Shown here: positions 52,201 through 61,200 of the stretch, piece after piece
Layout: the number at the start of each line of letters is the position of its first letter
How positions within the stretch are numbered: the stretch's first letter is position 1
Translations under genes and position numbers: made by a program
The notes under the pieces: model-generated
Told to the model about the DNA's origin: nothing
Seen by the model: only the letters and a program-made list of their open reading frames with translations
Databases searched by the model: none
Assembly (NCBI RefSeq): GCF_018139145.2
Contig: NC_059500.1
Location: 58,121,580-58,185,579 of the forward strand
Direction: 5' to 3'
Length of the DNA: 64,000 bases
Origin: Gymnogyps californianus
Taxonomy: Eukaryota; Chordata; Aves; Accipitriformes; Cathartidae

Positions 52201-55200
52201 GTTTTCTGGAAAAATCACAAGGTGTGTTTAGTAAATCCTCAAGGGTCTCATCCACAGACTGAAATGCCACGTTGCTGAACTCTGTACCCTTCTCAAGGAA
52301 GAAGCCAGGCTTCGAGAAGAGTGTGGTGATCTCAGTTTAGCAAATGCAAAGGTGAAAGCAAGCCACACATACAAACATGCCTTAAGAAAATTGTGTTCTG
52401 CTTTGCCCTCTACCTCCCTACCCACTGTTAGCTGTCTGTGCTCCTTCGATCTGGCTGCTGGCTCTGTTCAGACAGTTCCCACCCCTCCACAGCCTGCAGC
52501 CTCTAAAACCTTTCCCCTATTTTCATCTGCTGTTTTGTTGATCCCTTCCGTTTTCTCTCCCTGGCTTTTTTTCCTTGAATGCCAAATAACAATGACTTGC
52601 TTCAACAGACAAAATTAGCCCAAGTCTTGGTCTGGCTTCCAAGCTAGCAGTGAGGCTCGGCATAAGCTGTGCTTGGCTCCAGAGCAGTAATTGTGTCTGT
52701 TCTTGTATTTAGTGTGTAAAAGCTGGACACCAGATAAGGAATTCTTTTCAGTTTCTCAATCCTTTTCTCAACATTGTCAGCTTTATTTTGGGAATTTAGT
52801 ATATACTTTCTCAAGTGTTAACTCTAACTTTCTTGTTAGAAAATTTTGTGGTGTGTGTCCACTGTCATGTGATTGCCTGACACTACTTGATTTTATTTAG
52901 ATATTCTGCTACCTTGTTTACATGTATGATGTAAACTGAAGAGTCTGTCTTTAGGGGTTTTTACCCTGTTTTCTCTTTGTAATTTCTGCAGATAACAGAT
53001 TTATTGGATTTTTGGCCTGGAGTTGGGCGCAAAAACCAGGGATATTCATTGCAAAGCTGGTTTTTTGTCCACACTCTTTTAGCTTGAGAGAGTTTCTGGA
53101 GGTTTTTATCCTGAAATATTTGTGTGTATATACGCCTAGATCTTTATCGAATACATTCCAGTTTCTCTTATCATTAATCTATTATAGACCTGGCACTCGT
53201 ATTTCCTCCTTAGAATGAATTTTGTTCCCCCACCTACTGGATTAGATTTTAAGTGTCACTTTAGCTCCAAAACTTTTTCTTAGCTGAGGTGTTGGTTCAC
53301 CTGTGAACCTGGGCAGCCAGAGCAAGGCTGGTAATGCTCAGCCCACTTTCCTGCACCTTCTGTTTTAACTTGAGTTTAATGCCATGCACTGTTAGCCTGT
53401 AGGAAAAGTGAGACCTGCTCTGCTGCTTAATTCCTGAAACATTCACCACCTGAGCTAAGTCATCATTACTAAACCTGAGCTGTCTTTCTATGTCAGTTTT
53501 CGCTGTTATTTTCTAATGTAATGTGTGATCAGGTGTAAGCACGGATCCTTTCCAAATAAGGGATTCTGAAAGCAAGCCAACTTCCTGCAGGCTTCTGCTT
53601 TGTGCTCTTTATGCTGCTATCACAGTGCTGCCCAATAATGTGTGGTTTTATTTGACACTCAGATTACTTTGCCTACATATCATGGAAATGAAAACGTCTC
53701 TAGCTTCGCTCAAAATTTTTATTGCTCTTTAGCAGGACAGTGTCTTCCATACATGAAAACTTTCAGAGTTTTGTATTTGAACAGGAGTTTATTTAAGTCA
53801 GTAAATAGAATGTGAATATGTTTTATCGCTGACTTTAAGCAGTCAAATTCTTTTTAGTGTCCAAGGGCTTCGCAAGAGGAGACTGTATATTGGAGCTCTA
53901 TCAGTATGTTCAGACAACTTCTGTTATAATTCAGTTTTTTCAAGGCTTTTCTCTATCCTTTTTCCAGGAATCCCAGGATGACTCAGCGCTTTTGTGGCTG
54001 GATGAAATACAAAAAGGAATCAGTGATGCCAATAACAATATAAAAGAAGCAGCAGTCTGTAAGTATTAACCTGCATCTGCATTGCTCTTGTTTTTCTTAG
54101 TCTTGAAAAACTGAAATTGGTAATTTATTTTTCCACTTCAGGGAAGTGTGGCAGCCCTTTAAATACATTAAAAGAAATGAATGCATGTCCTTTGTCATAC
54201 TGAAATTAGGGTGACTTAAATCTCCAGGAGTGGTGTTGGTTTTATCTAAAGTGGTAATTCTTAAGGCTTGGCTAATAATGTGATGTATTTAGTTATATAG
54301 GTTAACATCATGACAGAGATTTCTAGTGTAAGTGTATCTTCACATAGCTGGTGAAACAGAAAGCTATGTGAATGAGAAGGGATATACTGTTCAGGAGTTA
54401 TTTTGCCTATATAAGGCTAAAGTCTTGATGCATGTTATAAAAGCAAAATCTAATATGTTTACAACTTAGATTATTCCTATTTCATTGTAATGCCTTTTAT
54501 TAAGTGCTAACAAAGAAAAATTAGGAACATATTAACTTTAAATGCAGTGTAAAAAGAGCACTCAGGCTTTTTGGTGAAGTGCATGCTCTTCCAATCTGTA
54601 AAGAGGAGGAAATCTGTAGGAAAAACGCTGAGGCTTATCCTGTCAGAGCACTGTGTACTGGATGCACTCAACACCTTCTGTCGAAGCTTGGACTGAATAT
54701 AACAATTTTAGAAAAATATTCATATGTAATAAACTTTGGCAAGTAATGTACAATTGAATGTAGCTGGGTGTATGGGGCACACTGGAGAGCATGGTGGCAT
54801 CCCTACCTGTTCCTGCCTGGGGCCAGCACAGACCAGCCAAGGCTGTCAGCTTGGCGTTGGGTATTGGTTCACTTTCTGCTTGACTTGGCTTCGGGTGAGT
54901 CAGTGTCGCCTTCTTTTGCACCCTAAGAGCTTGTGAATACAACTGCTGAAGTCGGTGCATTCCTGCAGTGCTGCATTCAGCCTTCATTAGTGCAGTGCAG
55001 TGCAGCGCAGCAGCCTGTTTACTTATAGGCAGGCTATGTCAGTAGTTAGTGCTTGGGAAGTTGTGGGTGGAAGAAAACAAACGCAACTAGCAATTACAAA
55101 ATCTTCTATCTTTGCTACAGAAATGTTGCATTTAGTGTTACTGTTACTTTAGAATTGATTTAATCAATTAATACAGTCTTAATGTAACGAGTCAGATACA

Positions 55201-58200
55201 CTGAAGATACTTGGAGTGTTTTTGTAGGTCGTGTATCTGTAGTGAAAAGCACCTGGCTTGTGTTTTCTGAGACAGGGTCAGACGCACACACATTGTCCCA
55301 AATAAGCTCTTGTACTCAGGAGTGCTGATACCTTCTTTTGTGGACAAAACCAGCTTCCCATCAATGCCACCCAAAGGTATGAGGAAACATCCAAGCGCAG
55401 AGAAGGGAAGGAAATGCATGGCTTATTAACAGATGTAAGTTAAAGCTAAAGAGCGACTTGAAAACATCCTCTTTTGTGTCCACTGGTGTAAAAGCATTAA
55501 GAATATAAACTCATAAATGGCCTGCAGAAATTAGCACAGCATTATCCATATACCAATACCATACAATGTTGCTAATGATAGGCCACTGCTCCATCCACAA
55601 GCTAGTTGTTGTAGTAAAATCTTTTCATATGAACTGTGTTTGTAGTAAATGCACAGCTTTTCACAATCAAGTATGATCAGTGGAACTGTTTTAACAAGTC
55701 ACTTGTGGAAATAACTACTAATCTCCTGTACTCTGCCCTCTGGGGTCAAAGAAAGCAGTGTCAGCACAGCACATTGTTCAGAAGAGCTCTAAGGTTTTGC
55801 AGCTAAAAACTGGGATTTAAAACTTCCCCCTGATACTTCCTATAACAGACACATCCTGTCTCAGGAAGTTAGCATGTTGTGTTCATGTAGTCTAAACTTA
55901 AAGCTCAGCTTGATCACAACTTGGAAATGAACTTTTATTTTGATCTATCTCAGAGATGCTGTTTTTGAAAGGCAAACAACTCCCCACGTCCCACTCAAAC
56001 TTCTGCAAGGCAGTCAAAGATTTATTTTTTAGTCAGAACAAAGTGTATTTTTGAGATTGCTGCAGTAATGGCAATAAAACAAGCAGTAAAATAAGAGAAG
56101 GTCCTGGCAGCTGTACTGAAACAGTCTTGATCCCTTCCAAACAAATTTTTATGCCTTATATAAATACTGAATACTACAGTAATAAAATTTTAAAAGGCTT
56201 TAACACACTGTCTTCCCTGTCAGTGAAGAACTCTGTATCTTGCATCTTCATTTAGGAAGATGTGTTCAGTAAACGCTGGTGTGTTTCCTAATTCTTTGTG
56301 ATGTTTGCTGTGCAGTTTGTGTCACCTTGCTTCACTTCTTGAATCAGTTCAATCATTGTACACCTTATCTAAGTGGAAAACAAAATGAAATTGGCCACAT
56401 ATCAGCTGTAAAGCCTTCAGGAACAGACACCAATACTGACCTTAGTCTTGCACAGGAAGAGTCTGTCTGTCAAAGCAGGATCTGTCATGAAGGAGTCCAT
56501 ATTATAGCAAAAAGCTGATCTTTGGCCCTGTTGAGAGTTCAGGCTTATCACACGAGACAGCTGCATCTTTGTATATTGTAGCTGTTTGAAGGGAGGATGG
56601 ATGTGGTAAAGAGCCCTTTGGAGTGTTGGTCTGATACTGGCATCCCAGCTGCTGCAGGAGCAGACTGGAGCCCAGAGTTATCCTGCAGCTGGGGATGACC
56701 AGGCTCTGTTTAGCTCATAATTTTACAGCATTCACGTGGCCCTTCTTTAGAGCAACAGCCGCAGTATTAATTGCTAGCACTTCAATGGAAAGGAATAATT
56801 TCTGTTGAATTGGGTTTTTTCCCTACTAAACATTTTTCTTACATTGTCCTTCAAAAATAAAAACATCATTAATTAAAAGATGAGAAAAAGCCAGGCAGCA
56901 GGGGACCTACAGAGACAACTCTTAGCTAGGTTGTGTGCTTTTTTGTCTTTATAACAACAGCTTCCAGTGCCCATAACTATAGGATGAAAAGGAGGAAGAA
57001 AAGCATTCAAACACCAGTGACCAGAGTTGATGACGCACATGGGACCACGTAGGAGTAGGGCTGAGCCCCCAGAGTCACCTGGGCCAGCAGCAGCAAGCTG
57101 GTAATGTGTGACTTCCCAGGTTTTTCCTGCTTCATTGCTGCTGAGGCCGGATGCCTAGGCATCACGATACCACAGCTGTGGTACAAAGTCACCTCCAGTC
57201 TTGTGGGCAGCACGTCCATGCTTGGCAGGGGTCTGTTTCAAAGCACGGAAAAATAGCAGGATACTATCCGGTAGAAATCCAGGTGGTGGTGTGGTGTTGT
57301 GCATTCACTTTTTTTCTCAGCTGGCGGCCAATGTATTTGGAGATTGATTTGTTACTGTCTAGCCAAAGCTACCCATTCCACCTTAGTCAAACTAACTACA
57401 AAGAAAAACTGTTTCTCTTGCTGAAGTGCTCTCCTGCTAGCTTAGTCTCATGCAGTGCCTCTTGTACGTAGGCTCCTGATACTGAGCACCTTTTGGGTCA
57501 GCTCTGTGTAGGCAGAGCACTGAGTATGGGGGACCTTTTTTGTATTGATCTGGATATACACAAGATAAGAAAAGTGTTTGGTGTTGCAGCGTGAAGTGCA
57601 GCTGTGGGATGCAAAGGTAGCCAGGTTCACTTAAGACAGTATATAATGTATATGTTCTAGCCATATGTCTATTCACTTGTTCCTCTGTGCATGGATCTTG
57701 AATTTAGATGTGAAGGAACACCATTAAAGACCAGAGCAGCAGTTTCTAAAGCAGCATATACCTCTAGCGTGTAAGGCACTTTGAAGTGGCGTGTGCTGCT
57801 ACATGCTGTCAGGCGTGGTGGTATCAGCTCCTTCGGTGATGGTGGGACCTGCACAAAGCAAAGGACGCTTAGGAAGTCCTGAATCAGAGTATGGGTAATG
57901 TTGTATAACCTCAAAGTTTGAACATGCTTCACAGTATCACCTCTCAGGGCACTTTTATGTGCCCTGGAAGCAAAAGCTGCATCTCTGGCAAACTCAAGGG
58001 CATGAATTTGCTGCATCAGCTTTAAACAAGCTCCCAGGGGGTAAGGACAAGAAAGAGTTGCTTCAGGATCCCAGCTAGGATGCTGTTAGTGTTGCAAGAC
58101 TTTGCTCAAGGCAATCAGTTTTTATTCCCATTTTGTACAGTAGAAGTGAATGTTAAGGTTTATAGCTTGTAACCTAATGACTTCATGCACCTCTAGAAGG

Positions 58201-61200
58201 CTCCCAAGTGATCAGCAGACGACGACCTGTCTGTTAGGGCAGGCTGAGTGGGGGGGTACCTGCCATCCTCAGCCCCTGCCCTGGTGTCATCTGGTGCGTC
58301 ACTTGATGGGGGAGCAGCTATGCCCTCAGACCGCTCTCAGTTGTGCTGTGGCTGCATCCCAGCCTGGGCGGAGTGCACGCTTTCTATCTAACAAGCTTGC
58401 TGTTCTCTGAAATACTTGTCCTTACAAGCATGAAGGAGGCTGCAAATGGGTGAAGCACTGAATTGCTGTTTATGTCATGCTGTCTGTGTGTGCCAGCCTT
58501 AGAAGTCGTTTATCAAAGTTGCTGGAGGCTAGAGTTGTGGGTACATAGACTACAAACCACTTAATTTTCTGTGTCATTATTTTACCCTAGTGGCTGTTGG
58601 AACATCAATGATTAACAAGAGCTTGGAAAAGGGTGATTCACAGGCAATCCTGATGATACTGCAGTCCAAGTTTGGATTACGAGTCATTCCTGAGTGTGCT
58701 GAAACCTACTTCAGGAACCTCTCTGAAGCCAAGAACCTGAAAACTAGAGAAGGTAAAAACCTCCCTGAACAGGACAGTTCTATGTATCCGTATCACTGAG
58801 GTAACTGGGAAAACTAGCACAGAAGGCTTACCTAAAATCACTGTAAAATGAGGAAGAGCGTTGCTGGTTTTAAATCTTTTGAGAAATGTTATACTTCCCC
58901 AAGTGCTTTTTACGTGATGCTGAACTGTTGCACACATCATCCAGACCACAGTATATGCTGAGAAATGAGTCTAGCTATTTCCAGAGTCTAAGACTTTCTA
59001 GAGTCTCAAACTAGCCTCTGAGTGAATTTAGGACAGCTCCTCTGTGACTGTCAATATGCTAGTCCATCCTCTCAGAAAACAATATTACTCTCTGATTTTT
59101 TTTTTTTTCCTGCCTGCTAGCAGATGCAGAGAAGTGTTAGGCTGCACACTTCAGCGTTATGGGTTACTGTCAAAGATCAAGCCAGGCTTTGCCAGAGTGT
59201 CCATGGCCCATTTACGGTCCCTGTGCATTGCCACAGCAGCAGGTTATCAGCAAAAGCTGGGGCTAGAATCTGCCCATGGCAAGACAATGGGATGTTTTGT
59301 CATGTTAGAGCTGCAAGCTGGTCATAGCTAATGCAGCCAAGATCAGCTAACAATTAAAAAAAAGTTACTGTGAATGTAGTATACTTTCCCACAGTAGACG
59401 GGCATGTTTCATCCTGCAACATGAGTTTCGAGAGGGCATTTTGCACAACTGACCCTATCAGCTTTACCTTGGGGCCTTTTGTCCGTGAGGAAATGAGGCT
59501 TTTCCTGCCTGTCAGGATACAGCCTTGTTTACCAAAGCACTAAACAAGACAATGATGTGGATAAAGGAAATATCCTGTGTGAGCTAAGTGTCAATAAGGC
59601 CAGCATTTGGCCAGAAGACAAGAACAACATTTTTTTATAAACACTGTCTCAGTTCCACTTATGTGAGTGATGATGGAAGACGTAGCACACTCTGTTTCAG
59701 GAGCAAGCACTAACTTGGCATGTTGGGGTTTGGAGAAGTTGGCAGTGGATCTGTATTAACCTCATAGCTGTTTCGTTCTGGAAGAATGATCCTGATCCAC
59801 TTAACAGCATATTTTGAAAACATCCTTTCTACAAACTAGCCCAAGATATACAGTGACTTTGCATGTAAAATGGCTTTGTAGCAAATGTAGAGATGGGAAA
59901 TGGGTAGGGAGAGCTGTAATCAGTGTAACAGGGCACAATGTGTACTAATGGTATGTATTGCTTTTAGATTCTAATGAAAGTCCATGGATTAAACTTGTAA
60001 TGAAAAACATGTATGATTACTATTACAATGTGGAAACTGAGGAAGGTACCTGTGTTGCCCCTGAAGGAGTTGTACCAAAAACTTCATGGTTAACTGGTGA
60101 AGAAATCCAGGTAGGTGGCTGAAACGTTTGCTTTTATTGCAAATGTAGCATAAACATTAGAGAGAGATAGCAAGACATGGCAGTATCAAGGGAAGAGGCT
60201 GTGCTGGGTGAGACTGAAGATCACTTTAGTTCAGTATATGCTTCTGACAATCGCAGCAACTTAAGTCTAAGCAGACAGTGATAGTATAGCCTCCTGTCTG
60301 ATGTCTGACAATGATTCAGGGACTTCCTAAGTGGAAGTTACAGCATTCTTTTTAATGGCCAGCAGCAGACACAGATGCAGGAAAGTCTGATTGCTTTCAT
60401 ATACTTTTATATTTTTTGGACTTTGCATTGGCCTATGACAAGGAATTCCATGATGTATTTGGGGGCAGGTGGAAGCACAGTTTTGTGTTTAAATCTAATC
60501 ATCTGACAGCATTCTTGTATCTTCAAGTTCAATAGGATGAGTGTGATACTTGAACTCCCTTACTGTAGAGGTTTTGTGTTCGCATGAAATATAACTTAGA
60601 ACAAAGTAGACCACACAAGCTTCTGCGCAATTTGGTGGTTTTATGCTGATGTAGCCCATCTAGGTTACAGGTTTACTCTGCTGCACAAACAGCTCAAGTC
60701 GTGGTGTAGGTCCTTCTGAAATTGACTGCAGCAATACTTGAGTGTGCTTCTCTCTAGAGAGCTCCCTGGTTCAGTTAGTATTTCTAGATGTCTGACTTCC
60801 ACAAAAAACTTGTAAGTATTAGGAAAGCAGAACTCTCCCAAAGTACTAAAAAACCTCTTTCAAAATAGCATATCCAGCTGAAAGGAGGTTTTAAAGTTCA
60901 GTTACCCTTCACATAAAATTCAGTGGTAGCAAAGTAGCTTTTCCTTCATACTGATTAAAATCTAAGGCTAAATCAGAGGGGCTTGGTTAGGATGAACTTA
61001 AGCTGTACAGATGATGGAGAGAATATAGACCAAATTCCAGGATGGCTTTGGTTTGAGGTTTTTTGCTTTTAAATGACCTTTTTCCATGATCTCTTAACAG
61101 AGCATTGTTGGGCAAGTTACAGCAGATTACAAGCGAGAGCAGCTGTGGCTTGCTAATGAAAATCTGATTGTTCAGCTGCAAGCCCGAGCAAGGGGCTTCT

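Noticed and set aside
57669..58016. 115-codon - strand frame
   Set aside because: No signature, no splice partners, lies in an IQGAP2 intron; likely chance.
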